Shown: positions 17,404 through 30,800, numbered from the stretch's first letter. The stretch: 64,000 nt of DNA from an uncultured Eubacterium sp. (GCF_945980375.1 NZ_CAMFQO010000001.1:62001-126000), one strand, 5' to 3'. Notes: generated from the sequence alone by a model not told the origin. Translations and numbers: made by a program.

Positions 17404-18887
17404 AGCACCCCACCGTCCCTTAAATCAATTTCGCCGGCATAGCCGTCAGCTAAACCGTTTGTGATTTTTGACACGCAGGTGGTGTAAAAGCTGAGCGATG
17501 AGAAAAACTCTCTCCTTGGCTTGGTTGTTACGATTTCGCCGTTAGACAAAAACGAAATGTAATCTCCGTACTCCCCTGCAAAATCTATATCATGAGTGGC
17601 AATAACAACGGTTTTTCCTAATGTGCAAAGCTCCTTTAATATCTGCGCCAGCTTTTCCTTGAGCTCGCTGTCAAGAGCCTTGGTAGGCTCGTCCAAAAGA
17701 ATAATATCTGCCCCTATTTCAAGCACCTTGGCAAGTGCAAGACGCTGTGCCTGTCCGCCCGAAATATCATACGGGTGCTGTTCCTTTATGTCATCAATTT
17801 GCAAAAACTCCGTAATCTTTCCAAATGTTACCTCATCGGCACATTTATCTTTTGTAAACAAATCGAACGGGTTTTGGCAAAGCATAGCAACACGCCTGTC
17901 GCTCTTAATTTTACCGTGATGAGCCTTAAGAACTCCGCTAGCAACCTTAAGCAGAGTGGATTTACCGCTTGAATTTGCTCCGAGAATTACATTAACCCTT
18001 CCTTTATAAATGTCAAGGCTAAGGCGTTTGAGAACATCCTGATTTTTTTCATATGCAAACGATATATTTTTAATTCTCATATCGCAGGCTGTTTCATCAG
18101 GTATTGATGAAAGTGAGTTTAAGCCTTTGGCTTTTAATATTTTTCTGCACCCCGCAACAGTGTCCACACCGTCAAAAAGTCGCATAAATGCCGGCACAAA
18201 GCCTAATACCGAGCTATTACTCTGCCTTAAAAATTCAACTGCCTGCAAGGGCGCAAGCTTGGCAAGAACCTGTCCGTTATCAATAATCAAAATGCTGTCT
18301 GCATAAGGAAAAAGCTCCCCGGTCAAATGCTCCGAAATAACAACGGTTGTGCCGAAATCACGATGCAGACGCTTTATTACAGTTAAAAATCGTTGAGCAG
18401 AAACCGGGTCAAGCTGACAGGTTGGCTCATCGAGCACCAAAATATCCGGCTTCATTATCATAACGCCTGCAAGATTAAGTATCTGCTTTTCCCCTCCCGA
18501 AAGAGTTGAAATTTCGGCATCAAGCTTTTGAGACAGATTAAAATAGCTTGCAATTTCGGATACCGACAGTTCAATTTCATCCCTGCCGAAGCCCATATTT
18601 GTAAGCCCAAACGACAGCTCACTGCGCACTCTGTCCGTTACAATGTTTTCCTCTGTGTTTTGCGCAACGTAGCCAACCCTGCCGTTAATTTGCACCGTAC
18701 CGCTGATGTCACCCACAGGTGCAATTTCCTTTTTCATAAGCTTCAGCAGGGTGGACTTGCCGGCACCCGACTTGCCGATAACAAGACAAAGCTCTCCCTC
18801 GTCAACGGAAAAGCTAACATCATTCAAAACAGGAGACTCACTGTTAGGATATGAAAAATTCAGTTTTTTGCATATGATATTTTCCAT
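17400..18887 (-). CDS. ECF transporter ATPase with two fused ABC domains
   Basis: Two Walker A motifs (GKSGAGKSTLLKLM; GANSSGKSTLLKVA) and two signature motifs (LSGGEKQ; ISGGQAQRLALAK). Confidence 0.95.
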   Translation of the reverse strand: MENIICKKLNFSYPNSESPVLNDVSFSVDEGELCLVIGKSGAGKSTLLKLMKKEIAPVGDISGTVQINGRVGYVAQNTEENIVTDRVRSELSFGLTNMGFGRDEIELSVSEIASYFNLSQKLDAEISTLSGGEKQILNLAGVMIMKPDILVLDEPTCQLDPVSAQRFLTVIKRLHRDFGTTVVISEHLTGELFPYADSILIIDNGQVLAKLAPLQAVEFLRQSNSSVLGFVPAFMRLFDGVDTVAGCRKILKAKGLNSLSSIPDETACDMRIKNISFAYEKNQDVLKRLSLDIYKGRVNVILGANSSGKSTLLKVASGVLKAHHGKIKSDRRVAMLCQNPFDLFTKDKCADEVTFGKITEFLQIDDIKEQHPYDISGGQAQRLALAKVLEIGADIILLDEPTKALDSELKEKLAQILKELCTLGKTVVIATHDIDFAGEYGDYISFLSNGEIVTTKPRREFFSSLSFYTTCVSKITNGLADGYAGEIDLRDGGVL

Positions 18888-19717
18888 AATATCTCCTCCG
18901 TCAAATCAACTGCAACAGGCAACAGGCTTAAAAAGCAAAAAACCGCAAACGCCGTATAATCAAAGCTTTTTGAATAAATTGTCGGTTCAAAAATAAATGT
19001 TATTCTGTCGGTAATTTTTGCAAACGCAACACAGGCTATCGCAAGCACGCTGACTGCAATAAGAACCAAATCGGCAGGCGTAATTTTATATCTGTTATAT
19101 CGCACCGCCTTGGGATTATATTCTCTTGCGGTCATTGAGTCTGCCGTTATGATACTGCTTTCAAGGCTATATGAAACAAGTGCGGACAGATTATTTATTG
19201 CAGTTTTTATTCTGCTATCCCGCCTATGTCCGCCGTTTAGTCCAAGCTGTGCGTCCTCTATTTCCTTAAGCTTTCTTGAAAACCTTGGAATAAAGCCGAG
19301 CACCATAGAAAAAAGAAGTGCGGTTTTGGGTGCAAATCTAAAAACATAAATCACCTTTTCGCTATCCGTTGTTCTGCTGAAAGCACCAAACCACAAAATC
19401 ATTGTAGCCAAAGTAAAACCTTGATTTACACCGTAAAAAAGTGCCTCAAGCGTAAACTCGGTATTGCCTATAACAAAAAGAACATCCTCTCCGTAATGGG
19501 CAAAAAGCATATTGAATATACTTACAACAAGCACGACTGCTATTGTAAGCTTTAACGATGACAAAGTCTGCCTGCCCCTGCATTTTATTTCATACATTAG
19601 AACACCTAAAAATGAAACAGCAACAAAAAAAGGATTATATACGGACACAACAAGTGCAAACATTCCGATAAAATACAAAAAGTGAAATATCGGGTGCAAT
19701 TTGCTGAATCTGTCCAT
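18860..19717 (-). CDS. ECF transporter T (energy-coupling membrane) component
   Basis: 285-aa membrane protein in operon with ECF ATPase; GFIPRFSRKLKEIEDAQ and DSMTAREYNPKAVRYNRYK characteristic of EcfT. Confidence 0.85.
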   Translation of the reverse strand: MDRFSKLHPIFHFLYFIGMFALVVSVYNPFFVAVSFLGVLMYEIKCRGRQTLSSLKLTIAVVLVVSIFNMLFAHYGEDVLFVIGNTEFTLEALFYGVNQGFTLATMILWFGAFSRTTDSEKVIYVFRFAPKTALLFSMVLGFIPRFSRKLKEIEDAQLGLNGGHRRDSRIKTAINNLSALVSYSLESSIITADSMTAREYNPKAVRYNRYKITPADLVLIAVSVLAIACVAFAKITDRITFIFEPTIYSKSFDYTAFAVFCFLSLLPVAVDLTEEILWKISYAKN

Positions 19718-19742
19718 ATATAGTCCTTTCCGATAGAATTAA

Positions 19743-20780
19743 TTACTTTATTCTTACTTCCTCTTTTGTTTGATATCTGTATCCGTAGTTGTCCAAAATG
19801 TGCATTTTGTTTAGTGCTACGGTTGTGCCCTTGCCTACACAAAGATTGGGCATAGGATAAACCTCAACATCAAGGCCTAATTCCTTTTTCAGCATCTCAT
19901 CCATACCGTAAAGCTCTGATGAGCCGCCCGTCAAAATAACATGAGATACGGTAATATCGGCAACAAGCTGCGGCGAGGTGCGTTCAAACATAATCTGTGC
20001 CGCCGCCGCAATTTCACGAAGCAAAGGATGCAGGCACTCATATATTTCGTCCGACGTAACCTCAACAGTTCGAGGCAGTGATGTTACAGAGCTTCTGCCG
20101 TTTACCACCATTGTAATCGGTGTTTCTCTGGGAATTGCACCGCCGATTTGCTTTTTAACCTCCTCGGCTGTTCTGACGCCGACTAAAAGAGAGTGCTTTT
20201 CCTTTAGATACCTTACAATTTCCTCATCAAATGCATTGCCGGCAACCTTAACCGTTTCGCACTGACTCATTGAACCCTGACTGACAACAGCCATATCGGT
20301 TGTGCCGCCGCCGATATTGATAACAAATGCACCGTTTGGCTGTAACGGATCAATCCCTGCGCCGAAGGCGGCACACAGGGGCTCCTCAACCAAGCACACC
20401 GACCTTGCACCTGCCGAAATCAAAACAGAAATAATTGTTCTTTTTTCTACATCCGTTGCAAGTGCAGGAACAGAGGCAACTACCCTTGGCTTAAAAATAC
20501 TTTTTTTAATTACTCTGCCTATAAAGTATTTTATCATCTGTGCAGTCATATTATATGAGCTGATAGCACCGTTGCGAAGTGGCTGCAAAACCGTAATGCC
20601 GTTTGGCTCTCTACCCTCAAGATGATATGCACGTCTGCCTGCGTATAAAATTTTTTCTGTTTCGGTATCATATGCAACGTAGCTTGGCTCGTTAATAACC
20701 ACACCCTTGCCGGGCACGGTGATTACCACATTGCTTGTACCCATATCTATTCCAAGGTCATAACCAAACATTTTTACCAC
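19743..20780 (-). CDS. MreB/Mbl-family actin-like cell-shape protein
   Basis: GYDLGIDMGTSNVVITVPGKGVVINEPSYVAYD...NGAFVINIGGGTTDMAVVSQG...VILTGGSSELYGMDEML. Confidence 0.93.
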   Translation of the reverse strand: MVKMFGYDLGIDMGTSNVVITVPGKGVVINEPSYVAYDTETEKILYAGRRAYHLEGREPNGITVLQPLRNGAISSYNMTAQMIKYFIGRVIKKSIFKPRVVASVPALATDVEKRTIISVLISAGARSVCLVEEPLCAAFGAGIDPLQPNGAFVINIGGGTTDMAVVSQGSMSQCETVKVAGNAFDEEIVRYLKEKHSLLVGVRTAEEVKKQIGGAIPRETPITMVVNGRSSVTSLPRTVEVTSDEIYECLHPLLREIAAAAQIMFERTSPQLVADITVSHVILTGGSSELYGMDEMLKKELGLDVEVYPMPNLCVGKGTTVALNKMHILDNYGYRYQTKEEVRIK

Positions 20781-20827
20781 CTAATAAATTACTGCTTTTA
20801 CTGAATATCTATTGTACAATAGCGCAC

Positions 20828-23056
20828 CTAAAAAGTCAACAAATCATCATTGTCATCATTTTCAATAAAATATTTAAGTGCACTGTACCGTCTTGATTTT
20901 TTGTCGTTATTAACCATTTGCTGTATGCCCTGCTCGTTGCCCACAAGAACAAGAAGACTTTTTGCCCTTGTAAGCGCAGTATAAAAGAGATTTCTGTATG
21001 CAAGTCTTTCGGGCACGGCAAGCACGGGCATAACCACGGCGGCAAACTCACTGCCCTGTGATTTATGTACAGTCATAGCATAGGCAAGCTCAAGCTCCTT
21101 AACATTTTCTATACTGTACATTGCCTCCTTATCGTCAAACCTAACATTGATAACGTCATTCGCCTTATCAATTCTTGTAAGAACGCCTATGTCACCGTTG
21201 AATACACCCGTGCCGTTTTCGCCTATCTTAAACCACGGCACATCATAGTTATTCTTGATTTGCATAACTCTGTCACCCTCGCGCAGAGTGTAGCCCTTAT
21301 AGCGAATTTCGTGCTTTTCATTTGACGGAGGATTAAGTGCCTCTTGCAATATGGCATTAATATTTTGGGTGCCAACCTCTCCCTTTCTGCTTGGGCAAAG
21401 CACCTGAATGTCGTTCATAGGGTCAAGCCCGTATCCTGCGGGGAGGCGTTTTGTTACAAGGTCAAGTATCTTGCGCGGAGCAAGGTATCTTGAGTTTTCC
21501 CTAAGTAAAAAGAAATCACTTTCCGCCGAATTGTCAAATTCAGGCATTTCGCCCTTAACAACACGGTGTGCATTAGTAATTATTCTGCTTTTCATTGCCT
21601 GACGAAAAACCTTGTCAAGCACAACAACAGGGATTACTCCGCTGTCTATCATATCTCTTAAAACATTGCCTGCGCCCACGGGCGGAAGCTGATCCTGATC
21701 GCCTACCATAATCAGCCTGCAATGAAGCGGTAGGGCATCAAGCAGTGCCGCAAACAAGGTGACATCCACCATAGACAGCTCATCAACAATAACTGCATCG
21801 CAATCAAGCGGATTTTTAAGGTTATGTACAAAGCTTTGACTTGCATCGTTTTCCTTAAATTCAACCTCAAGCAAGCGATGAATTGTGCTTGCCTCGTAGC
21901 CGGTCAGCTCCTCCATACGCTGTGCTGCTCTACCCGTCGGAGCGGCAAGGCAAACCTTTAATCCACGATTTTTCATCAGCTGAATTATACCCTTTACGGT
22001 TGTAGTTTTACCTGTACCCGGTCCGCCTGTAAGAATGAGCATACCCTTCGAAACAGCGTATTCAATAGCCTCTCTCTGCTTGTCGTCAAAGGTTATTGCA
22101 CTGCTCTTTTCAAAGGCATAAATCTCACTCTGATGAATTTTGTTTTCGGCAGGCGGATATTCAACCATTATCCTAAAGCGGTCGGCAATTCCTCGCTCTG
22201 CGTGATATATTTCGGGCAGGAACAAAAAATCTCTGCCGTTTATCTTTCGCTGAACTACTGCCCTTTGCTCAATAGCATTATCAATAGCAATTTCAACATT
22301 ATCATCGTCACAACCAAGAAGCTGTGAAGCAGGCTTTATCATCTTTTCACGCGGAATACAGGTATGTCCGTTGCCCAAATTGTGATGCAAAACATAGCAC
22401 ACACCGGCAATGGCTCTGTATTCAAACGGAGGCTTTTCGGTTAAATTATCTGCTATCTCCTCCGCCTTGTCAAAGGTTATTCCCGTTTGAGCACCGATAA
22501 GCGAATACGGATTTGCGCACAAAACATCAAGCGCATCGTCCTTTAGCAGATTATAGGTTTTGATAGCCTCGCTTTGAGACAGACCGAGATTTGTCAATCC
22601 TGTCAGCATTTCCCTTGCAGAAAACTGCGCCTTAAAGCTTGTGCATATTTCTCTTGCCTTGGCACTTGAAATTCCCTTTATTGTTGCCAGCCTTGCAGGA
22701 TCGTTTTCAAGAACGTCAAAGGTTTGTGTGCCGAATTTTTCAACTATTTTTGTTGCGGTTGCTTCACGAATACCACGAATAATACCCGATGACAAAAACT
22801 TAAGTATTCCGCCAACATCGGCAGGCATTGTTTGCACAGCGGTCTGTGCCTTAAACTGTCTGCCAAACGATGGGTGCATCACCCAAACACCTCGGCACTC
22901 CACCTCTGCACCGACTGCAAGAGCGCCAAGCTCGCCGACAACGGTTACACCTTCCTCGCCCGTGTTGACCTCTGCAACACAAAAGCCTGTTGCCTCGTTG
23001 TAATAGGAAACATCCTCCACAGTGCCTATTAAGTTTTCCTGTGCTTCATTTTCCAT
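20828..23056 (-). CDS. ATP-dependent RecD-like DNA helicase (RecD2 family)
   Basis: 742 aa; GGPGTGKTTTVKGIIQLMK; DELSMVDVTLFAALLDALP; GDQDQLPPVGAGNVLRDMI; LAYAMTVHKSQGSEFAAVVMP. Confidence 0.95.
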   Translation of the reverse strand: MENEAQENLIGTVEDVSYYNEATGFCVAEVNTGEEGVTVVGELGALAVGAEVECRGVWVMHPSFGRQFKAQTAVQTMPADVGGILKFLSSGIIRGIREATATKIVEKFGTQTFDVLENDPARLATIKGISSAKAREICTSFKAQFSAREMLTGLTNLGLSQSEAIKTYNLLKDDALDVLCANPYSLIGAQTGITFDKAEEIADNLTEKPPFEYRAIAGVCYVLHHNLGNGHTCIPREKMIKPASQLLGCDDDNVEIAIDNAIEQRAVVQRKINGRDFLFLPEIYHAERGIADRFRIMVEYPPAENKIHQSEIYAFEKSSAITFDDKQREAIEYAVSKGMLILTGGPGTGKTTTVKGIIQLMKNRGLKVCLAAPTGRAAQRMEELTGYEASTIHRLLEVEFKENDASQSFVHNLKNPLDCDAVIVDELSMVDVTLFAALLDALPLHCRLIMVGDQDQLPPVGAGNVLRDMIDSGVIPVVVLDKVFRQAMKSRIITNAHRVVKGEMPEFDNSAESDFFLLRENSRYLAPRKILDLVTKRLPAGYGLDPMNDIQVLCPSRKGEVGTQNINAILQEALNPPSNEKHEIRYKGYTLREGDRVMQIKNNYDVPWFKIGENGTGVFNGDIGVLTRIDKANDVINVRFDDKEAMYSIENVKELELAYAMTVHKSQGSEFAAVVMPVLAVPERLAYRNLFYTALTRAKSLLVLVGNEQGIQQMVNNDKKSRRYSALKYFIENDDNDDLLTF

Positions 23057-23108
23057 AATGTTATCCTTAAAATATACTGCACATATTATAACACAATTTG
23101 CGCAAATA

Positions 23109-23146
23109 AAAAAGAGTAGATTAATGATAATCTACTCTTAATTATT
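23109..23146 (-). terminator. Intrinsic terminator downstream of tuf
   Basis: AAGAGTAGATTA-ATGA-TAATCTACTCTT (23112-23139), then T-run on reverse strand. Confidence 0.85.
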
Positions 23147-23158
23147 TATGTTAGGTAA

Positions 23159-24352
23159 TTACTCGTTGATTGAAACAACAACGCCTGAACCTACTGTTCT
23201 ACCGCCTTCACGGATAGCGAAACGAAGACCTTCTTCGATAGCGATAGGAGTGATGAGCTCAACGTTCATATCAACGTTATCACCAGGCATACACATCTCA
23301 ACACCATCAGGAAGTGTGATAACACCTGTAACGTCAGTTGTTCTGAAATAGAACTGTGGACGATAGTTGTTGAAGAATGGAGTATGACGGCCACCCTCGT
23401 CCTTTGAAAGAACGTAAACCTGACCTGTGAACTTTGTGTGTGGCTTGATTGAGCCGGGAGCTGCAAGAACCTGACCTCTCTTGATGTCAGATCTCTGAAC
23501 ACCACGAAGGAGGCAACCTACGTTGTCACCAGCCTCAGCGTAGTCGAGGATCTTACGGAACATCTCGATACCTGTGCAAACTGTTGACTTGATTTCATCC
23601 TCAAGACCAACCATTTCTACAACGTCGTTAGTCTTAAGCTGGCCTCTCTCTACTCTACCTGTTGCAACAGTACCACGACCTGTGATTGTGAATACGTCCT
23701 CTACAGGCATAAGGAAAGGAAGGTCTGCCTTACGGTCAGGAGTTGGGATGTATGAATCAACTGCATCCATAAGCTCCTGAATGCAAGCACATGCAGGATC
23801 GTCATTTGATGTAGCCTCAAGAGCCTTAAGAGCAGAACCCTTAATGATTGGGCACTCATCATCAAACTCGTACTCAGCAAGTGTTTCTCTGATTTCCATT
23901 TCAACAAGCTCAAGAAGCTCTGGGTCGTCAACTTGGTCAGTCTTGTTCATGAATACGATGATTGCAGGAACGCCTACCTGACGAGCAAGGAGAAGGTGCT
24001 CCTTAGTCTGAGCCATAGGACCGTCTGTTGAAGCGATTACAAGGATAGCACCGTCCATCTGTGCAGCACCTGTAATCATGTTCTTAATATAGTCAGCGTG
24101 ACCCGGGCAGTCTACGTGAGCATAGTGACGCTTCTCTGTTTCATACTCAACGTGAGCAGTGTTGATTGTGATACCACGCTCTCTCTCTTCAGGAGCCTTA
24201 TCGATATCAGCATAATCCTCGAACTTTGCGAAGCCCTTGTTTGCAAGATACTTTGTGATAGCAGCTGTAAGAGTTGTCTTACCGTGGTCAACGTGACCGA
24301 TTGTACCAATGTTTACGTGTGGCTTGGTACGATTAAAATGTTCTTTTGCCAT
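23159..24352 (-). CDS. tuf: Elongation factor Tu
   Basis: [33 protein letters not shown]. Confidence 0.99.
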   Translation of the reverse strand: MAKEHFNRTKPHVNIGTIGHVDHGKTTLTAAITKYLANKGFAKFEDYADIDKAPEERERGITINTAHVEYETEKRHYAHVDCPGHADYIKNMITGAAQMDGAILVIASTDGPMAQTKEHLLLARQVGVPAIIVFMNKTDQVDDPELLELVEMEIRETLAEYEFDDECPIIKGSALKALEATSNDDPACACIQELMDAVDSYIPTPDRKADLPFLMPVEDVFTITGRGTVATGRVERGQLKTNDVVEMVGLEDEIKSTVCTGIEMFRKILDYAEAGDNVGCLLRGVQRSDIKRGQVLAAPGSIKPHTKFTGQVYVLSKDEGGRHTPFFNNYRPQFYFRTTDVTGVITLPDGVEMCMPGDNVDMNVELITPIAIEEGLRFAIREGGRTVGSGVVVSINE

Positions 24353-24439
24353 TGGAATTTCCTCCCTAAAATTTTAATTAAAAAATTTGTTAATAATATT
24401 TTACCAAAAACGATAGTAAATATCAAGTGTTTTTTTACA

Positions 24440-26548
24440 TTAGTCTTTCTTAGCGCGTTCGCTGATGATTGATTCGGAGATTGACTTTGGAACTTGATCG
24501 TATCCGTCAGGCTCCATAGTGTACTGTCCACGGCCCTGAGTCTTTGAACGAAGGTCGTTAACATAACCGAACATCTCTGAAAGAGGTACTCTTGCATTAA
24601 TCTGCTTTGCACCTGTTCTGTCTTCCATACCCTGAATCTGACCACGGCGAGAGTTCAAGTCACCGATAACATCACCCATATAATCCTCAGGAACAATAAC
24701 TGTTACCTTCATCATAGGCTCAAGGATTACAGGAGTTGCCTTCTTTGCAGCATCCTTAAATGCCATAGAACCGGCAATCTTAAATGCCATTTCGGATGAG
24801 TCAACCTCATGGTATGATCCATCGTAAAGCTCAACGCGAACGTCCACAACAGGATAGCCTGCCAAAATACCGCTCTTCATTGCAGCCTGAATACCTGCGT
24901 CAACAGCCGGAATGTATTCCTTAGGAATAGCACCGCCGACGATTTGGTTTTCAAACTCGTAGCCCTTGCCGATACCGTTTTCATCAAGGTTAGGATAGAT
25001 ACGAATCTTACAGTGACCGTACTGACCGCTACCGCCTGACTGCTTCTTGTACTTTGTATCGGACATAGACTCGGCAGTAATTGTTTCCTTATAAGCTACC
25101 TGAGGTGCGCCTACGTTTGCCTCTACCTTAAATTCACGGAGCAAACGGTCAACGATGATTTCAAGGTGAAGCTCACCCATACCTGCGATGATTGTTTGTC
25201 CTGTTTCTTCATCGGTATAAGCCTTGAATGTTGGGTCTTCTTCTGCAAGCTTTGCAAGAGCAATACCCATCTTTTCCTGGCCTGCCTTTGTCTTTGGCTC
25301 AATAGCAACACGGATAACAGGATCCGGGAAGTTCATTGATTCAAGGACAATTGGGTGATTTTCATCGCAAAGTGTATCACCTGTTGTTGTGTTCTTAAGA
25401 CCAACAGCAGCTGCAATGTCACCTGCGTAGCAGATAGGAATATCTTCTCTGTGGTTTGCGTGCATTTGAAGAATTCTACCCATTCTTTCCTTGCTGCCCT
25501 TTACAGAGTTGTAGCAAGGAGTACCGGCCTCAATTGTACCTGAATATACTCTGAAATAGCAAATCTTACCTACAAATGGGTCAGTTGCAATCTTGAATGC
25601 GAGAGCAGCAAACGGCTCGTCGTCTGATGAGTGACGGAATTCCTCCTCGTCTGTATCAGGATTGATACCCTTAATTGATTCTACGTCGGTTGGAGCCGGC
25701 ATAAAGTCTACAATAGCATCAAGCAACGGCTGTACACCCATATTTCTGTAAGCTGTACCGCAGCATACAGGTACCATCTCGCCTGCGATTGTGCACTTAC
25801 GGATATACTTCTTGATAGTGTCAACGGAGATTGCATCCTCGCCCTCTTCAAAGTATTTTTCCATAAGCTCTTCATCCTGCTCTGCGATAAACTCGATAAG
25901 CTGAGTTCTGTATTCAGCAGCCTTATCAGCTAATTCAGGACGAATTTCTCTTTCCTCGAATACAGAGCCTGCGTTGCTTGCAGGATCGATATATACGATT
26001 TCCTTGTTGTTGATAAGGTCAACAATACCTTCAAATGTATCCTCTCTGCCGATAGGAAGCTGGATTGGAAGTGCATTACACTTGAAGCGCTCTAATACCA
26101 TATTAAGAACGTTGTAAAAATCAGCACCCATAATATCCATCTTGTTAACAAAGATCATACGAGGTACATTGTAATCATCAGCCTGACGCCATACGGTTTC
26201 AGACTGTGGCTCAACGCCGCCCTTTGCACAAAGAACGGTAACTGAACCGTCAAGTACACGCAGTGAACGCTGAACCTCTACTGTAAAGTCAACGTGGCCC
26301 GGTGTATCGATAATGTTAATTCTGTGGCCCTTCCAGAAGCAAGTTGTAGCAGCTGAGGTGATTGTAATACCTCTTTCCTGCTCCTGCTCCATCCAGTCCA
26401 TTGTAGCGGCACCTTCGTGGGTTTCACCAATCTTGTGGTTGATACCGGTGTAGTAAAGAATACGCTCTGTTGTTGTAGTCTTACCGGCATCGATGTGTGC
26501 CATGATACCAATATTTCTTGTTTGTTCAAGAGAAACTTTTCTTGACAT
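24440..26548 (-). CDS. fusA: Elongation factor G
   Basis: [35 protein letters not shown]; 702 aa. Confidence 0.99.
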   Translation of the reverse strand: MSRKVSLEQTRNIGIMAHIDAGKTTTTERILYYTGINHKIGETHEGAATMDWMEQEQERGITITSAATTCFWKGHRINIIDTPGHVDFTVEVQRSLRVLDGSVTVLCAKGGVEPQSETVWRQADDYNVPRMIFVNKMDIMGADFYNVLNMVLERFKCNALPIQLPIGREDTFEGIVDLINNKEIVYIDPASNAGSVFEEREIRPELADKAAEYRTQLIEFIAEQDEELMEKYFEEGEDAISVDTIKKYIRKCTIAGEMVPVCCGTAYRNMGVQPLLDAIVDFMPAPTDVESIKGINPDTDEEEFRHSSDDEPFAALAFKIATDPFVGKICYFRVYSGTIEAGTPCYNSVKGSKERMGRILQMHANHREDIPICYAGDIAAAVGLKNTTTGDTLCDENHPIVLESMNFPDPVIRVAIEPKTKAGQEKMGIALAKLAEEDPTFKAYTDEETGQTIIAGMGELHLEIIVDRLLREFKVEANVGAPQVAYKETITAESMSDTKYKKQSGGSGQYGHCKIRIYPNLDENGIGKGYEFENQIVGGAIPKEYIPAVDAGIQAAMKSGILAGYPVVDVRVELYDGSYHEVDSSEMAFKIAGSMAFKDAAKKATPVILEPMMKVTVIVPEDYMGDVIGDLNSRRGQIQGMEDRTGAKQINARVPLSEMFGYVNDLRSKTQGRGQYTMEPDGYDQVPKSISESIISERAKKD

Positions 26549-26569
26549 GATATCCTCCTGTCCGACTGA

Positions 26570-27055
<486 letters not shown>

Positions 27056-27175
27056 TCATTAATATTGTAATATGAGTTCATAGGTACTCGGTTTTTCCGT
27101 GGAGCCAACAATCAGCCTTCTATATGAATAAATAAACTATTGTCGGGTTTCCTCGTTAAATGTCAGCTAAGATAA

Positions 27176-27598
27176 TTAAGCCTTCTTAGCCTTTGGCTTC
27201 TTTGCACCGTACTTTGAACGGCTCTGCATTCTGCCTGTTACGCCCTGTGTGTCAAGTGTACCGCGGATGATGTGATAACGAACACCGGGAAGGTCTTTAA
27301 CTCTTCCGCCACGTACCATAACAACAGAGTGCTCCTGAAGGTTGTGACCAACACCCGGAATGTAAGCAGAAACTTCCATACCGTTTGTAAGACGAACTCT
27401 GGCAATCTTACGAAGAGCTGAGTTAGGCTTCTTAGGTGTAGCTGTCTTAACCGCTGTGCATACACCGCGCTTTTGTGGTGATGCATTGTTTGTCATAACA
27501 TTCTTCTTTGTGTTAAGACCCTTGATAAGAGCAGGAGTCTTTGACTTCTTCTCAAGTGACTTACGACCGGTCTTAACTAATTGGTTAAAGGTAGGCAA
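27176..27598 (-). CDS. rpsL: 30S ribosomal protein S12
   Basis: [24 protein letters not shown]...[27 protein letters not shown]. Confidence 0.99.
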   Translation of the reverse strand: MPTFNQLVKTGRKSLEKKSKTPALIKGLNTKKNVMTNNASPQKRGVCTAVKTATPKKPNSALRKIARVRLTNGMEVSAYIPGVGHNLQEHSVVMVRGGRVKDLPGVRYHIIRGTLDTQGVTGRMQSRSKYGAKKPKAKKA

Positions 27599-27802
27599 TA
27601 GTTTATTCTCCTTTCTGATTATTTGTGTATTTCATATACAATATACACATTTCATACCTATAATAATAGGTATCAGATGTATATACAGCTTTGCCTACCG
27701 AGGCATAATTGCTTACGCCTCGATAGACGAATTTGACAAATTAAAGTGGTAAATCTTGTTAGATATGCACAAGATTGCCAACGCACAGATAAATATTATA
27801 AC

Positions 27803-30800
27803 TTAATTGTTGCTATTTGTCAATAGCTGTTGTAATTGTTCCAAATCTTTTATTTCAATACCGCTTTCGGCAGAGAAATAGCTTGGAACAACATCAACCT
27901 TTCTGAATACGCTCATACCTGTACCTGCCGGAACAAGCTTACCGATAAGAACGTTTTCCTTAAGACCGATAAGAGGATCCGACTTGCCTCTGATAGCAGC
28001 GTCTGTCAGTACTCTTGTAGTTTCCTGGAATGAAGCCGCAGACAAGAATGAATCTGTTGCAAGAGAAGCCTTGGTGATACCCAAAAGCAACGGGATATAT
28101 GTTGCCTTTTTAAGCTCGGTTTCACCTGCTGCAATTCTTGCATCAATCTTATCATTTGCCTCTGCAACTGCAGCAACATCAACGTTTGTGCCGGAGATAA
28201 GGTCAGTATCACCCGGCTCGTCAACGATACATTTTTTAAGCATTTGACGAACGATAACCTCAATGTGCTTATCGTTAATATCTACACCCTGTGTACGATA
28301 TGCATACTGAACTTCCTTAATCAAGTAGTTGTATACAGCCTCTTCGCCAAGAATAGCAAGTACATCGTGAGGGTTCTTTGAGCCTAATGTAAGCTCGGTA
28401 CCCTTTTCGATATGAGCACCCTCAACAATGTTTTCGCAAAGTCTGTATCCGTAAGGGATGAGGTACTTTTTCTCGTCGCCTGTTTCTTCATTGAATACAA
28501 CAACGTGACGGGTTTTCTTAATCTCCTCAAATCTAACGGTACCGCTGATTTCGGAAAGAATAGCAAGCTGCTTTGGCTTTCTTGCCTCGAACAATTCCTC
28601 AACTCTCGGAAGACCCTGAGTAATGTCCTCACCGCCTGCAACACCACCGGTGTGGAAGGTTCTCATTGTAAGCTGTGTACCCGGCTCACCGATTGACTGA
28701 GCAGCGATAATACCAACTGCCTCACCAACCTGTACGGGCTCGTTAAATGCAAGGTTGGAGCCATAGCACTTGCGGCATACACCGTGGCGTGACTTACAGG
28801 TAATAAGAGAGCGAATCTTAACCTTCTTGATGCCCGCTGCAGCAATTCTTGCAGCATCGTCCTCGTTCATAATGCGGTCGGTGTCCATAAGAACCTCGCC
28901 GGTTTCAGGATGAACGATAGGCTCTGCGGCAAATCTGCCAACAAGTCTTTCCTCAAGTGACTCAAGAACACGGTTGCCGTCCATAATAGCATAAACCTCA
29001 ATACCGTCGTGGCATCCGCAATCGTCATCACGAATGATAACATCCTGTGATACGTCTACAAGTCTTCTTGTAAGGTAACCAGAGTCAGCTGTACGAAGCG
29101 CAGTATCTGTAAGACCCTTACGTGCACCACGAGATGAAATGAAGTATTCCAAAATGTTAAGACCTTCACGGTAGTTAGCACGAATAGGAATTTCGATGGT
29201 AGCACCCGATGTATTGGCGATAAGACCTCTCATACCTGCCAGCTGACGAAGCTGTGATGTACTACCACGAGCACCTGAATCTACCATCATATGAATTGGG
29301 TTGTGGGTACCGTCAAAGTTATTTGTAAGCTCGTCGGATACCTTATTTGTACAGGTTTCCCAAGCCTTGACTACCTGTGAGTAACGCTCCTCATTTGTAA
29401 TCAATCCGTAGTTGTAGTTAGTTGTAATTTCGTCAACCTTTGCTTCTGCCTCTGCCAAGAATTCCTTTTTCTTTTCAGGGATAAGTGCGTCGATAACGGC
29501 AACGGTGGTACCTGAAACCGTTGAATACTTGTAGCCCTGATTCTTGATGTCGTCAAGAACTCTTGATGCAATTGATACACCGTGAGTACGGATGCAGGCA
29601 TCGGCAATCTTACCAAGACCGCCCTTCTTTACAACAAAGCTAACCTCGGGAACAAACTCGTTGCCCGGAACAGTTCTGTCTACAAAGCCAAGGTCCTGCG
29701 GAATAGGCTTGTTAAAGATTACACGGCCGATAGTAGTTGTAACGATACTGCTCTTCATCTCGCCGTTAATCTCGCCTGAAAATCTTATTTTACATTCAGC
29801 GTGAAGACCGAGTGAGCCCTCCTGATAAGCCATCATAGCCTCATCGACATCACGGAATATTCTGTACCTCTTAACCTCTTCGCCGTTGATAACCTCTGTG
29901 TACGGACAACCCGGCTCACCCTCCTTAATCATTGTAAGGTAGTAGGAACCGATAACCATATCCTGTGACGGAACGGCAACAGGCTTACCGTCAGACGGCT
30001 TCAAAAGATTGTTTGACGCAAGCATAAGCATTCTTGCCTCTGCCTGTGCCTCTGCTGACAACGGTACGTGAACAGCCATTTGGTCACCGTCGAAGTCGGC
30101 GTTAAATGCAGTACATGCAAGTGGGTGAAGCTTGATTGCTCTACCCTCAACCAATACAGGCTCAAATGCCTGAATACCAAGTCTGTGAAGTGTGGGGGCA
30201 CGGTTGAGCATTACAGGGTGATCCTTAATTACAACCTCAAGAGCATCCCATACCTCCGAGCGATCTGCCTTTTCAACCATCTTACGCGCCTGCTTGATGT
30301 TTGAAGCAATGTTTGTTTCAACCAAGCGCTTCATAACAAACGGCTTGAACAATTCAATAGCCATTTCCTTAGGAAGACCGCACTGATACATCTTAAGCTC
30401 AGGGCCTACAACGATAACGGAACGGCCTGAATAGTCAACACGCTTACCAAGAAGGTTTTGACGGAAGCGTCCCTGCTTACCCTTAAGCATATCCGAAAGT
30501 GACTTAAGAGGTCTGTTATTTGGACCTGTAACAGGTCTGCCTCTACGGCCGTTATCGATGAGAGCATCAACAGATTCCTGAAGCATTCTCTTTTCGTTTC
30601 TGATAATGATGTCGGGAGCGTGAAGCTCGATAAGCCTCTTAAGACGGTTGTTTCTGTTGATAACACGTCTGTACAAATCGTTAAGGTCGGATGTGGCAAA
30701 TCTGCCGCCGTCAAGCTGAACCATAGGACGAATATCCGGCGGAATTACAGGGATAACGTCAAGAATCATCCACTCAAGCTTGTTGCCGCTGTTAACGAAG

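Noticed and set aside
19718-20827. Riboswitch upstream of the ECF transporter operon to define its substrate
   Set aside because: Only 25 nt separate the T component from mreB, so there is no room for an aptamer; substrate left unassigned.
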